DNA of 64,000 bases. It comes from Planctomycetota bacterium (GTDB lineage: Bacteria > Planctomycetota > Phycisphaerae > UBA1845). A program made the translations under genes and the position numbers. The stretch spans positions 1 to 64,000 of the forward strand of contig JAUWWQ010000008.1 in NCBI GenBank assembly GCA_030616775.1, written 5' to 3'. This document shows positions 8,006-17,162 of this stretch, in pieces. Every line of letters begins with the position of its first letter. Within the stretch, counting starts at the first letter, position 1. The notes below the pieces were generated by a model. It did not search any database and had not been told where the DNA came from. It saw only the letters and a program-made list of their open reading frames with translations.

Positions 8006-9415
8006 TTACGGTCGGATCAGGGCAGGTTCGATCCAGTTGAAGCGGTCTTGGAGGTCGCCGTTCTGGCCGAAGTCGACGACCAGTTCGATGCGGTTGGCCC
8101 GGGTTACGTCCAGGCGGACGGGGCCGTGGAGAGTGCCGCGGCGGACATCGGCTTTTTCGAACCGGGGTTTGCCGTCCACGAGAATGTAGGCTGAAACGTC
8201 CGCGTAGGGGCCGCTGTCGTCGTCGATGCCGAAGTATGTCACGAACTTGCGATAAGCGCCTTTCAGATCGTAGGTGAGCTTCGAGTGGCTATGGACGCCG
8301 ACGCCGTGCTCGAACACGGTGCCGGCAACGGTGATCGGCCCGCCGAGCACGTTGCGGTCGTTAGCGTATTCCCAGCCGAGCGAGAGCATGGGGGTGTGCT
8401 GGTAGCTGATCGGCCGGTGGGTGGAGAGCCATTCCCACTTTCCGCCGACGACGTCGACGCGCACGATTTTCTCGGCCTCGATGCGGATTTGCTCCCCACG
8501 GTGCAAACGTGCTTCGACGACATTACCCGACCATTGCAGGTGGGTGACCGTGAGCCGGCCGCTGCTGCGAAAGGTCAGTATCAGATGGGGTCGATCCAGC
8601 CGGGGCGGCGGTGAGGAGGCCAGGCACACCACAACCACCAGTCGATGCGGCACGGTGGTCTGGCCAAACGAACTTTCGATTGACACGCCGTCAGCGTCGA
8701 TCCTAGTGACAAAGCCGTCAACGACGTCCCCGTTGGTCAGGAGGATGCGATCTTCGTCGGCGTCGGCAGCCCGCTGGAACCACTTTACTGATTCCCGGTA
8801 GGCTGGTTGCCCGGCCCGTGCGCTGTCGATCCGGGTGATCGACTCGAGCGGCACGGCAATATTCCCAAGGTCCGTGGTCTCGACGACGACGGATTCATCG
8901 CGTGCTCCGGCCAGGCGGCCGTAGAGCACGTCGCCGCCTGTCAAGCTCAGCGTCACGTCACGTCGTCCATGCTGGGAGATCGGTACGGTGGTGGTGATAC
9001 GTACAAGGTCCGCAAACGGGATCCGCTGATCTTCCCCGTCGTCGGTGTGGATCAGCGCACCTTCGGTGATGGACAGGGTTGCCAGTTGTCCGCGAACAGC
9101 GTCCTCTGTCACTGTCTTGACACTGACTTCAATCTGCCTGTCTGCGACCTGGTCGGCAGCCGTGAATGACGCTAACGCGGCGACGGCGATTGCCGCGGTG
9201 AGTCGGGTGGCCCACCTCTGTGGGCTGGCCCACTTCCGTCGGGTGGCCCGCCTCTTCAGAGGTGGGGGACACGATGGTCCACCGGAGTCGCATCCCCCAC
9301 GGCTAAAGCCGTGGGGCACCCACGACTGATGTTGACCCGTCGTTCGTGCTCCGGGCTTAGACAAGTGGGGCTGAATCGTGCGCCCTCGTCCGGGATGGCA
9401 GTGGTATGTCGACAT
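8006..9415 (-). CDS. Exported NPCBM/NEW2-domain protein
   Basis: 469 residues if translation begins at the ATG at 9415, two bases after the stop of the preceding gene, which suggests coupling. The C-terminal 150 residues form an NPCBM-type carbohydrate-binding module: GTVFEHGVGVHSHSKLTYDL, FVTYFGIDDDSG, then a VDGKP...RIELVVDFG strand pattern. The middle contains two weak repeats of the type LTGGDVLYGRL and LTNGDVVDGFV, as in other planctomycete surface proteins. A signal-peptide-like core (RLTAAIAVAALASFTAADQ) lies unusually far in, near residue 70. The first 68 residues are encoded by repeat DNA with an insertion-like look, so the N-terminus may be an artefact of repeat invasion. Last gene of the MoxR operon. 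Likely periplasmic or surface sugar binding. Confidence 0.7.
   Translation of the reverse strand: MSTYHCHPGRGRTIQPHLSKPGARTTGQHQSWVPHGFSRGGCDSGGPSCPPPLKRRATRRKWASPQRWATRLTAAIAVAALASFTAADQVADRQIEVSVKTVTEDAVRGQLATLSITEGALIHTDDGEDQRIPFADLVRITTTVPISQHGRRDVTLSLTGGDVLYGRLAGARDESVVVETTDLGNIAVPLESITRIDSARAGQPAYRESVKWFQRAADADEDRILLTNGDVVDGFVTRIDADGVSIESSFGQTTVPHRLVVVVCLASSPPPRLDRPHLILTFRSSGRLTVTHLQWSGNVVEARLHRGEQIRIEAEKIVRVDVVGGKWEWLSTHRPISYQHTPMLSLGWEYANDRNVLGGPITVAGTVFEHGVGVHSHSKLTYDLKGAYRKFVTYFGIDDDSGPYADVSAYILVDGKPRFEKADVRRGTLHGPVRLDVTRANRIELVVDFGQNGDLQDRFNWIEPALIRP
9211..9316. repeat. Palindromic repeats inside the 5' end of the NPCBM gene
   Basis: CCCACCTCTG (9211-9220) is exactly inverted as CAGAGGTGGG (9257-9266). 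A perfect 10-bp palindrome with an AA centre, CCCCACGGCTAAAGCCGTGGGG, lies at 9295-9316. Its GGCTaaAGCC centre resembles the GGCTttAGCC core of the other palindromic repeats in this window. Both fall inside the reading frame, upstream of the signal-peptide-like region. Confidence 0.7.
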
Positions 9416-9417
9416 CG

Positions 9418-10461
9418 TTATTTCTGAAAGATCGGCAGCAAGCGGTTGGGCATTTGCAGGATGATCAGTGCCATGGCTGTTCCATACTCCTGTCCTGCTT
9501 GCCCTCGCCAGAATCCCTCGGGAGCCTGTTTCTCCAGCAGCTCATGCCTCACTGCCGGCCACCACTGAACCCAATACGCGTCACCGGCCAGGAACATCGC
9601 CTGGGCGGCGTAGTAATGCCCGTAGAAGTAGTGGCCGACCGTCTGTTCCTTCGGCGGTGCAAACCGCCCGATATATTCTAGGCCTCGTTCGATCTCGCTG
9701 CCGCCGTAAATGCCGGAATATTGGAGAGTCGCGACCCCGGCGGCGGATCGCGCAAAAGCCGAGCCGCCCGAGTTGAGCATGTAGCGAAAGCCACCGTCGG
9801 GATTTTGGCTGGCTTTTACGTATTCGATGGCCTTGTCGATGACAGTCTTATCGACGTAGACGCCGGTGTTGCGGGCCGCCCGCAGAGCCATGACCTCGCA
9901 AACCGTTACCGACAGATCGGCGTCATCGCGAACCGGCTGATACCGCCACCCGCCCTCGTCGTTTTGGGTGGTGGCAATAAGCCTGACCGCCTTGCGAAGG
10001 GTCTCGCGAACGTCGGACCGGTTTGTCATCCCGTATACTTCAGCGAGAAACAGCGTGGCGAAGCCGTGACCGTACATCGGACCGTGGGACGTCTCCGCAG
10101 CCAGAAGGCCGCTTTCCGAGCTGTGGGTCAGGACAAACGAAAGGGCCCGGTCAACGACCTCGCCGTAGCGACCCCGACCCGGCATGTTGCCATCGGACAT
10201 AAACGCAAGCCCCACCAGGCCGGTGATGCCCACATGGGGGCCGTAGTGCGACAGACTTCCGTAGGAGCCGTCCTCAGCCTGCCGCTCAGCGAGCCAGGCA
10301 AGACCACTCTCGACAGCCAGGCGCTGCTTGGTAGTGATTTCCGACTCGATGGGGGTGGCGGTGCGCGGCGTATCTGCTGACAAGGCAATGGCACTATACG
10401 ACAGCGCTATTGCCGCAAGGAGCCGGCCCGGCTTCATAATCGGCAACATGACGGCGCGCAT
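9418..10461 (-). CDS. Exported prenyltransferase/squalene-cyclase-repeat protein
   Basis: About 347 residues from the ATG at 10461. It begins with a signal peptide (MKPGRLLAAIALSYSAIALSA) followed by repeated alpha-alpha motifs of the squalene-cyclase/terpenoid barrel type: GLAWLAERQAEDGSYG, TTQNDEGGWRYQP and VKASQNPDGGFRYM, then EAPEGFW-like endings. The QW-type repeats are clear, but no DxDD cyclase motif is seen, so enzymatic cyclisation is doubtful. Such proteins are common next to MoxR/VWA operons in Planctomycetota, where their role is unknown. The start overlaps the preceding stop as TGATG, so translation is coupled. Exported, probably periplasmic; the ligand is not predictable. Confidence 0.75.
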   Translation of the reverse strand: MRAVMLPIMKPGRLLAAIALSYSAIALSADTPRTATPIESEITTKQRLAVESGLAWLAERQAEDGSYGSLSHYGPHVGITGLVGLAFMSDGNMPGRGRYGEVVDRALSFVLTHSSESGLLAAETSHGPMYGHGFATLFLAEVYGMTNRSDVRETLRKAVRLIATTQNDEGGWRYQPVRDDADLSVTVCEVMALRAARNTGVYVDKTVIDKAIEYVKASQNPDGGFRYMLNSGGSAFARSAAGVATLQYSGIYGGSEIERGLEYIGRFAPPKEQTVGHYFYGHYYAAQAMFLAGDAYWVQWWPAVRHELLEKQAPEGFWRGQAGQEYGTAMALIILQMPNRLLPIFQK

Positions 10462-11090
10462 CAATCCTCGGTCTCCTGCAAAGCCCGGTAATAGCGCTCG
10501 ATCCACTCCCGGTACCGTTCCAGGAAGCTCTCGGTGATGCCCTGAATGATCTCCTCGCGCTCGCGCATCGGCAGATGACCCCACGTGCGGCGCAACTCAC
10601 GAAGATCGCCGCTGGTCGATTCGCGGTCCAGTGGCTTGCCCTCTGCGTCACTGGGGCTTGATGACGAGGAGTCCATCTGGCTATCCGTGGGGCGCCCGTC
10701 CTGGTCGGAGGTGCGGCGTTTGCCCTTGGGCATGCGGCGTTTGTCCGAATCCGATGGCGGACCCGTACGGCGACGCGGACGGCGCTGCGAAGCCGCTGCC
10801 TTGATGGCATCATCCAAGCGGTCCAGGATTTTGCTCTGCACCGTCTGCGTTTGGCCACCGGCGTCAAACTCGATTTCCAGCTTGCGGGCCGCCTCGCTCA
10901 TCAAGCGAATGATGCTGTCCATCAGGTCTTCATCGGAGTCGGCAGCGGCCTGGCGAATCAGACGCTCACCCAGTCTTTCGTCCTTGTCGTCCGGTTCGGT
11001 TGCTTGGGGCTTGTCCTGCCCTACTGCCGGGACCCAGCCGAGCAACACCAAAGCCAGCACGCTTACCACGTGTCTGAATTGCGCGGTCAT
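10461..11090 (-). CDS. Secreted low-complexity protein of the MoxR operon
   Basis: 209 residues, no family recognised. It opens with a signal peptide (FRHVVSVLALVLLGWVPAVGQ, cleavage near residue 25), then an acidic helical stretch and a basic/serine-rich linker (residues about 100-160: RRPRRR, KGKRR, then SSSSSPSDAEG). A C-terminal helical segment, ITESFLERYREWIERYYRAL, follows. It lies 30 bases after the giant coiled-coil gene and is coupled (TGATG) to the squalene-cyclase-repeat gene, so it probably works with the products of this operon outside the cytoplasm. A scaffold or anchoring role is only a guess. Confidence 0.65.
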   Translation of the reverse strand: MTAQFRHVVSVLALVLLGWVPAVGQDKPQATEPDDKDERLGERLIRQAAADSDEDLMDSIIRLMSEAARKLEIEFDAGGQTQTVQSKILDRLDDAIKAAASQRRPRRRTGPPSDSDKRRMPKGKRRTSDQDGRPTDSQMDSSSSSPSDAEGKPLDRESTSGDLRELRRTWGHLPMREREEIIQGITESFLERYREWIERYYRALQETED

Positions 11091-11120
11091 GATACTTGTC
11101 TCACCGAAACCTTCTCCGCC

Positions 11121-14100
11121 TTACGGATGCTGCACCCGCTCGGTGACCATTTCGGTCAGCCGGCGAACTTCCGACTGGTCCTCACCCAGCATTCTAAGCT
11201 CACGTAGTTGCTCTTCCGTTGCATTGTCGATGTCCAGAGATCCATGAAGCGATCCAGTTCGCTCGTTGATGTCCACCTGCATGGCCTTGAGCACGAGCAA
11301 CTCGACCACCGTGGGCACCGGTTTATGTTGGACCATTTCGCCTTGACCGCTGCCCCCGCTACGATCCGACTCGACGAACTCGGTATCGACGGGAAGCGAT
11401 TGCGTCTGCACAATAGCGTTGACCAGTTTCTCCAATTCACGGACGATGCGATCCGTTGCGGCCACAAGATCGTTGTCTATTCGACGGCCACTGAGCTGCC
11501 GCCGGCTTTCGTCCATCCACTTCCCGACTCGCTTCAGGGCCCACTCATAAACAACCACCTTTTGAAAATCCTGGACTTGTGCATCGACCATAGCCCGCAC
11601 GCCGGCTTGTTCGCGGGCCAACTTGGAGGCCAGGCGTGCTTCCAAACGTGCGATCCGCCCGCGAGCCTCGATTGCGCCTTTGAGTTTGCCGATGCCGGTG
11701 TTGACGTCGCGCTGGGCTGAAAGAATCTCTTCGAGATCTTCCCGTATCTGTTCGAGGGAGCGCCACAGCGCTTCCTCCGCCGTTTCCTGTGCGGCCTCTT
11801 CCAGGCGGGCCAGTGCTTCTTCGAGTAATGCGATGGCTTCATCCTGTGCGAGCTTGGCCGGCTCAGCCTGACTTTCGCGAAGATGCGCTTCGGCCTCACC
11901 CATGGGAGTCGCCGCCTGGCGAACGGGTCGAGCAGCGACGGCGGCTCGTTCCACCATGGCAAGCTCCTGCCCCAGCAGCCTGGTGTTTCGTTTGAGCGTC
12001 CGCTGCTGTTGTGCGAATGAGTCAAACGTCGCCCGGTCGGCGCCGACCACACCGGCCTCGTGCGTGGCCCGTCGAAGGGCCTGCTGCTGCTCGAGCAGGT
12101 ACGCCACCTGATCCTCGGCACGCTCCAGACGCTTGCGCAGTTCTTCGAGTTCCTTATCGTCGCGGTCGCGCAGGGCTACGATCATTTTTCGGAGCCCGTC
12201 GGCTGCCGTTTTCTGGGCGATGGTCGCCGCGGCGGTTCGATTTTCCTCGATCGCCTCGACGGCGGTGTGCATATGCTTGGCTGTTTCGTGGGCCCGAGCC
12301 GCCCGAAGAGCCGCGTCGAGGGCTTGGGCACCGGGCTGATCCTTCTGGCGAGACGTTGCCGAAAGCTGCTTCATGCGTGCGAGGAGCTGTTCTATGTCGT
12401 CGGCAAGTTGTCCCTGTTGACGTTTGGTGCGTTTGAGTTTGGTCAGCTCCTCATCGGTCAGATATTCGACCGGCTTGCCCAGCATGGACTTGCCCAGCTC
12501 AGTGGTCTGATGGCGAAGGGCCTCTTGCCGGTCGAGCACATCGCGCGTTCTGGTGAGGAGTCCGTGAAAGCTGCCCCACTGGGATATGACGCGTATCAAG
12601 GCGTGCAGCCGCTCGACGGCCGCCTCCTGTGATTGCGCCGCCTGCCCCAATGTCTGCTGCTGTGTTTGGGCTTCGACCTGCTCGCGAACCTCGCTAAGCG
12701 CCGTGCTTGCGGTGGTCATAGGCCCGGCGGCGATCTGCTCGAGGGCCCTGCCCAAAGAGACGATCCGATTGCGAGCCTGCTCGTTCCCGGCATGGTTGGC
12801 CTTCATCCGCTCGATGAGCTTGTGAAAGCGAACAGCCAGATTGCGAAGGCGGCGGATCAGCCGTGCCTGTTGACCCGATAAGGTCGGGACGACTTCGCGC
12901 TCTGTATCCGTGAGGGTCGTCGGCTCGTCAGCGTGGCGCAACAGCGCCGTGGTGCGATCGAGCAGGTCTGCTTGATCGAGCGCAGCCTGACGAATACGGG
13001 TCTCCAGCAGGGCGATGTCACTTCGCAGGCGGATGTCGAACTCCACGTCACTGATGATCTTGATTCGCATAGATGCCGACCGGCCCACCTGGCCCTCACC
13101 CTCCGGGGAGGTGCGATTGTCGGTGGCCTCGGCCCGGTAAATGAGCAGGTCGCCCGCCGATAGCGACAACGGTGCGACACTCCACGGATAACGAACGATT
13201 CCCTCCACTCCGTCATCGTCGCGTGCCAAGCGCAGCCGGTCGGTCAGCGGTACTGTGCGGCTCTCGCTGCCACCGACGTGCTCGGCTTCCAGAGTAAGAC
13301 GGGCGATGCCGAAATCGTCTTCGACGCGAATCAATAACGGTACCGATCCCTTCGGTGTCAACTCGGTGACGGCCCGCGGCTCCACTATGGTGACGGTAGG
13401 CGGCGTATCCGGTATGACCAAAACCGAATACCTGGTTGCAGCACGGTTCTCGAAGCCTTCCGCATCACGCAGTTCTACCCGAAAGTGGACGTCGCTGCGG
13501 ATCTCGAAGCGCGACAAAAGCCTGTGGTGGTCCTCCGGATCGACGGTAAGTGGAATCAGCTCGTCGGTTTCCGTGCGCAGCCCCACGCTGGTCCCGGTCG
13601 AATCCGGTGGAATCGGTTTGCTGGCACGCAACGTCACCTGCATATGCCCGCCGATCGGCGCCTTAACCGGCCCGTCACCCAGGTCGTGTACGCGGGTACC
13701 TTGGCTGGATGCATACGGCGGCGGTTCGACGGCGGCCAGGGCCTCAACGACCTGCGGACGCCGTACCACCCGAATCCCATACGGGCTGCGCATCGTGCTG
13801 TCGTCACCGGCTTCAAACCAGTACGCAAGGTCCGCGGTGACGGCATCAATCGTGGCATAGAAGGTGTTATCCAGGTCGCGCTGCATGGCCAGCGTGGTGA
13901 TGCCTCCGTCGGGCTCGCGAAGGTGAACGACACCGCGCAGGGCATCGTGGAGGCCGCGCTGCACGTTCATGCGAACCGTCACTGACTCACCCACTGCCAC
14001 GGTTCGGTCACCGGTAAGCGGCAGTATCGAGACGTTGCGAGGCCACTCGATCTCGCCCCAGGGATGGATGTAGCGATACAGGCCGACGCGGGCCCAACCC

Positions 14101-14597
14101 GGTGAGACGAGCAGGACGACGGTAAGCACAGTTACGCTGACGACCAGCATCGCGCTACGCAGCATGAGCGGCCGTAACGACAGCGCGGATTCCAGCGGGA
14201 CATTTTTGATAACCTGCTCAGTGTTGGCGATCACCTGCTGCATCATTCCTTCCGAGCCGGCGTCGCGGTGTTCCATGAAGTTGACGGTGCTCAGGAGCCG
14301 GTCCTGAAAGGTGCCGAAGTGCGTTTCGAGCCGGGTGGCGATTTCATCAATGCCCAGGCGGGCCTGTAGAGGCCGGTGCACCCAACGGAAGGTCGCCCCG
14401 ATCAACCCCGCAACAGCCACCCCGGCAACCGCTATGCGAAGCAGCGGCGGCAGGCATACGAGCCAGTCCAACACCGCGATTATCAGGAAACCGGCCACCG
14501 CGGCGGCCAGGACGGTGCAAACACCATAGGCAACCAGCCGGACGCGAATGGCGGTCCGCAACGTAGTAAGGCGGTCAATAAGCTGCGACGGCGGCAT
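11121..14597 (-). CDS. Giant membrane-anchored coiled-coil protein (DUF4175-like)
   Basis: 1,158 residues from the ATG at 14597. Two close transmembrane helices come first (VAYGVCTVLAAAVAGFLIIAVLDWLV and LLRIAVAGVAVAGLIGATF). A third hydrophobic segment near residue 150 (SAMLVVSVTVLTVVLLVSPG) is followed by beta-rich domains, including VTIVEPRAVTELTPKGSVPLLIRVEDDFGI. From about residue 570 to 1,060 it is almost all heptad-like coiled coil rich in Gln, Glu, Arg and Ala. This layout matches large envelope proteins (DUF4175 type) found beside MoxR/BatA genes. Most of the chain should be periplasmic. There is no Shine-Dalgarno before the ATG; instead a tandem heptamer repeat occupies that position. 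A GTG/TTG start a few codons upstream inside the repeat is possible. The exact biochemical role is unknown. Confidence 0.75.
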   Translation of the reverse strand: MPPSQLIDRLTTLRTAIRVRLVAYGVCTVLAAAVAGFLIIAVLDWLVCLPPLLRIAVAGVAVAGLIGATFRWVHRPLQARLGIDEIATRLETHFGTFQDRLLSTVNFMEHRDAGSEGMMQQVIANTEQVIKNVPLESALSLRPLMLRSAMLVVSVTVLTVVLLVSPGWARVGLYRYIHPWGEIEWPRNVSILPLTGDRTVAVGESVTVRMNVQRGLHDALRGVVHLREPDGGITTLAMQRDLDNTFYATIDAVTADLAYWFEAGDDSTMRSPYGIRVVRRPQVVEALAAVEPPPYASSQGTRVHDLGDGPVKAPIGGHMQVTLRASKPIPPDSTGTSVGLRTETDELIPLTVDPEDHHRLLSRFEIRSDVHFRVELRDAEGFENRAATRYSVLVIPDTPPTVTIVEPRAVTELTPKGSVPLLIRVEDDFGIARLTLEAEHVGGSESRTVPLTDRLRLARDDDGVEGIVRYPWSVAPLSLSAGDLLIYRAEATDNRTSPEGEGQVGRSASMRIKIISDVEFDIRLRSDIALLETRIRQAALDQADLLDRTTALLRHADEPTTLTDTEREVVPTLSGQQARLIRRLRNLAVRFHKLIERMKANHAGNEQARNRIVSLGRALEQIAAGPMTTASTALSEVREQVEAQTQQQTLGQAAQSQEAAVERLHALIRVISQWGSFHGLLTRTRDVLDRQEALRHQTTELGKSMLGKPVEYLTDEELTKLKRTKRQQGQLADDIEQLLARMKQLSATSRQKDQPGAQALDAALRAARAHETAKHMHTAVEAIEENRTAAATIAQKTAADGLRKMIVALRDRDDKELEELRKRLERAEDQVAYLLEQQQALRRATHEAGVVGADRATFDSFAQQQRTLKRNTRLLGQELAMVERAAVAARPVRQAATPMGEAEAHLRESQAEPAKLAQDEAIALLEEALARLEEAAQETAEEALWRSLEQIREDLEEILSAQRDVNTGIGKLKGAIEARGRIARLEARLASKLAREQAGVRAMVDAQVQDFQKVVVYEWALKRVGKWMDESRRQLSGRRIDNDLVAATDRIVRELEKLVNAIVQTQSLPVDTEFVESDRSGGSGQGEMVQHKPVPTVVELLVLKAMQVDINERTGSLHGSLDIDNATEEQLRELRMLGEDQSEVRRLTEMVTERVQHP

Positions 14598-14605
14598 GAT
14601 AAACA

Positions 14606-14633
14606 AATTACGAATTACCAATTACCAATTACG
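14606..14633. repeat. Tandem heptamer repeat (AATTACG/C) x4
   Basis: Four 7-base units, AATTACG, AATTACC, AATTACC and AATTACG, lie eight bases ahead of the start of the giant coiled-coil gene, where a ribosome-binding site would be expected. Confidence 0.85.
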
Positions 14634-14684
14634 AAATGAACGTGCGATCCCACGGTTCTTCGCAACCGGTAGCCTGTAATGCTC

Positions 14685-17156
14685 CTACATCAATCCGAAC
14701 ACTTTCCGTAAGATCCACTCCATAGATATCATTGCAGCGAAAAGTATCAAAACCAATTTGGAATCCCACAAAGGTTCCGTTATGTCGTCAGGAATCTGCA
14801 CGCTGCGGTCCCGGATCGTGCCGAAAACCGCCTCCATCCGGTCCAGGTCTACGACCCTCCCGCCGGTGGCTGCGGCGATACGCTCCAGGGTTTCGTGGTC
14901 CGCTTCCGGGCGGCGCGATTCCAGATCGGGTCGCTCTACGCGAACAGGAGCCCAGGCGATCCGTTCGCCCTGACGCGGGGCGATGTCCGCAGTCTTGATG
15001 ACAAACCGGCCGGGACGCGGCGCGATCCAGGTCCCTTCATAGCGATTCGATTCGGGCCCGAGGCGATGTACGTCGAACCGTCCCACCACGGCCGGTGCGT
15101 CACCACGTTCCATCGTCGAGGAGTTGGAGTCCACGGAGGGTGAATCCGCGTAGGCTGAAGCCTGCGGCTCGGTAGCTACGATCTGAATGACCTCGCCCTG
15201 TTCGGCGAGAATCTGGGAGTCGAAGATTTCGACCTGGGTCTGCACGGGCGAGCCGTACGGGTAGACCCGTCGATCCGTCCGCAGAACCAGGCGGCGATTC
15301 TGAGCCACGCGTGAACTGGGCATCAGCTCGCGGGCCACCTTCACCCAATAAATGTCATGCAGTAGCTCACCTGTGTGGCGTCGCCATCGCCAGGTATCGT
15401 CAGTAGCCTGGAAGAAGAGCTTGCCTGCGCCGTATCGGCCGGTGACAACGATTGGCATGGGTCCGAAAGCGCTTCGACTCGTGGGGTGCTCCAGCAGGAC
15501 GGACGCTCCCGGTTTCGGACCTCGGGTGCGTGCCAACCAGAACAGTTCGGGGAGGGCCGTAAAGAACCGTTCGCTTTCGGCGCGATCCGCAGTGAATCGG
15601 AAGATGGGGCTTCGTTGACCCTCCGGGGTAAGTTGAGCCCGGAATCCGGTGGGCAGGGTGGTGTCATAGTGTCCCAGGAAGGTCGGATCGATGCGTATGG
15701 GCAGGAGCTTTTCGAGGGGCGTACCCAGGAAGCGGTAAGGGGCTGATCGCTCGCCGGCGACCAGGCCAAACCCGCCACCTCTATTGCCAACAAAATCCAA
15801 CAGCATGTTCATCTGTGCGCCGGTCAGCCAGCCGCCACGGGGGTTGACGTCGCCAAACAACACCACATCGTATCGGTTCAGCTCTTCGGGCGTTTCGGGG
15901 AATCGGCGGATCGGATCGGTACCTTCCTGAACGAAGTGTTCATCAGCTTCAATCAGCAAGACGCTCAGGTCCACAGTTTGCTCGCGGAGCAGTGCATTCT
16001 TCAGGTAGCGGTATTCGTATCGCGGGTAGCCGTCCACGTAGAGAATCCGGAGTCGATCGTCGAGAATGGTGACATCGACCTGGGCCGCATTGTTCTCGGT
16101 CGTAAGCTCACCCGGCAGTGGTGGTACCTCCACCCGGTAGCGCACCGTTCCGGTTTGCGACGGTCTGGTCTGTAACTCGACACTAATCGAGTCTTGCGAC
16201 GGATCGAGCACGAGCTGCCGCGATGCCACGGTGGTGCCGCTTCGCAGATCGACCAGGAGCACCGTGACAGTGGTCGGCTGGGTCAGGCCCTGGGCGGTGA
16301 CTTGAGCTTCCACAGCCAGCACATCGTTGACGAAGACGGTCTCCTGGGCCCGCAGCGGGCCGACGTCGATGTCGCGCCGCCTCTCCGTCGAGCCGATTCG
16401 AACCGGAAAAATGGGAATCTGTCGATCCCGGGCCAGATCGAGTGCGTCCTTCATACTGGTCGGATGGGTGGCCTGACCGTCGGTAGCGAGGATGATCGCC
16501 GCCAGCCGTCGTCCTTGGGCTTTCTCGATTATGTGGCGGATCGCACCGGCCAGGTCCGTCGTTGGGCCTTTAGCCTCGGCGTTTATGATCGACCCAACGA
16601 GGCTGCCGACGACCTGGTGAGCTGCAAAGAACCCTTCCGTATCCACCTCTCCCGAGAAGGTGCAGAGCTGAATTGCGTTGCGCTTAAGCAGTGCCTCTAA
16701 TGGAGCGGCCTCGTTGCGCACCATTGCATTCTGGATCAGTTCCAGACGCGAATGGTCCGCCAGGGCGATCGGATCCTTAAGCCCTGCACCGCGCGCGATC
16801 GACACTGCCAAATCCTCGTCACGGTAACTTTCGGCTGCGGCCATGCTCAGTGACGTGTCCAGCGCGACGACCGCATGCGACGGCTCGATGCGGTTACGTT
16901 GCAGAACCAGCGACGGCTGGCAGATAATTGCCACCGTCAGCGCCGCCAGCCCACAGCGCAGGGCAGCCAGCACGATCCGCCGGAGGGCGGAAGCCCGCTC
17001 TCGCCGATAGGTCATGGCAATCCACGTGAGCACCAGCACCGCAATGCAGAACACCGCCCAGACTTCCAGCGGACTCTCCCATCTGAGCGCAAGCGGAGCG
17101 TCACCCCCTAAATGGATGTCATCCAGGTCAAGAAGCCATTCCACAAGCTGCTTCAT
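14685..17156 (-). CDS. Membrane protein with von Willebrand factor A domain (BatB/GATase-like type)
   Basis: 823 residues. Two transmembrane helices (about 33-49 and 60-79) precede a VWA domain whose MIDAS motif is DTSLS at D100, with LATDGQATHP as the later metal-site loop. Next come beta domains, a class-I glutamine-amidotransferase-like region (RILYVDGYPRYEYRYLKNAL, then VVLFGDVNPRGGWLT) and a final transmembrane helix (LVLILFAAMISMEWILRKV). This architecture is typical of planctomycete VWA proteins next to BatA. It sits six bases after the BatA-like gene. A copy of the dispersed palindromic repeat is read in frame at 15141-15170 and encodes the peptide EPQASAYADS. Probably an envelope factor acting with the MoxR ATPase; substrates unknown. 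Confidence 0.82.
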   Translation of the reverse strand: MKQLVEWLLDLDDIHLGGDAPLALRWESPLEVWAVFCIAVLVLTWIAMTYRRERASALRRIVLAALRCGLAALTVAIICQPSLVLQRNRIEPSHAVVALDTSLSMAAAESYRDEDLAVSIARGAGLKDPIALADHSRLELIQNAMVRNEAAPLEALLKRNAIQLCTFSGEVDTEGFFAAHQVVGSLVGSIINAEAKGPTTDLAGAIRHIIEKAQGRRLAAIILATDGQATHPTSMKDALDLARDRQIPIFPVRIGSTERRRDIDVGPLRAQETVFVNDVLAVEAQVTAQGLTQPTTVTVLLVDLRSGTTVASRQLVLDPSQDSISVELQTRPSQTGTVRYRVEVPPLPGELTTENNAAQVDVTILDDRLRILYVDGYPRYEYRYLKNALLREQTVDLSVLLIEADEHFVQEGTDPIRRFPETPEELNRYDVVLFGDVNPRGGWLTGAQMNMLLDFVGNRGGGFGLVAGERSAPYRFLGTPLEKLLPIRIDPTFLGHYDTTLPTGFRAQLTPEGQRSPIFRFTADRAESERFFTALPELFWLARTRGPKPGASVLLEHPTSRSAFGPMPIVVTGRYGAGKLFFQATDDTWRWRRHTGELLHDIYWVKVARELMPSSRVAQNRRLVLRTDRRVYPYGSPVQTQVEIFDSQILAEQGEVIQIVATEPQASAYADSPSVDSNSSTMERGDAPAVVGRFDVHRLGPESNRYEGTWIAPRPGRFVIKTADIAPRQGERIAWAPVRVERPDLESRRPEADHETLERIAAATGGRVVDLDRMEAVFGTIRDRSVQIPDDITEPLWDSKLVLILFAAMISMEWILRKVFGLM
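15141..15170 (-). repeat. Dispersed palindromic repeat read in frame inside the VWA gene
   Basis: The minus-strand sequence GAGCCGCAGGCTTCAGCC and the following TACGCGGATTCA match the intergenic repeat copies at 20423, 21652 and 33676 with only a few changes. Here it is translated without a stop. Confidence 0.8.
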
Positions 17157-17162
17157 ACCTGC

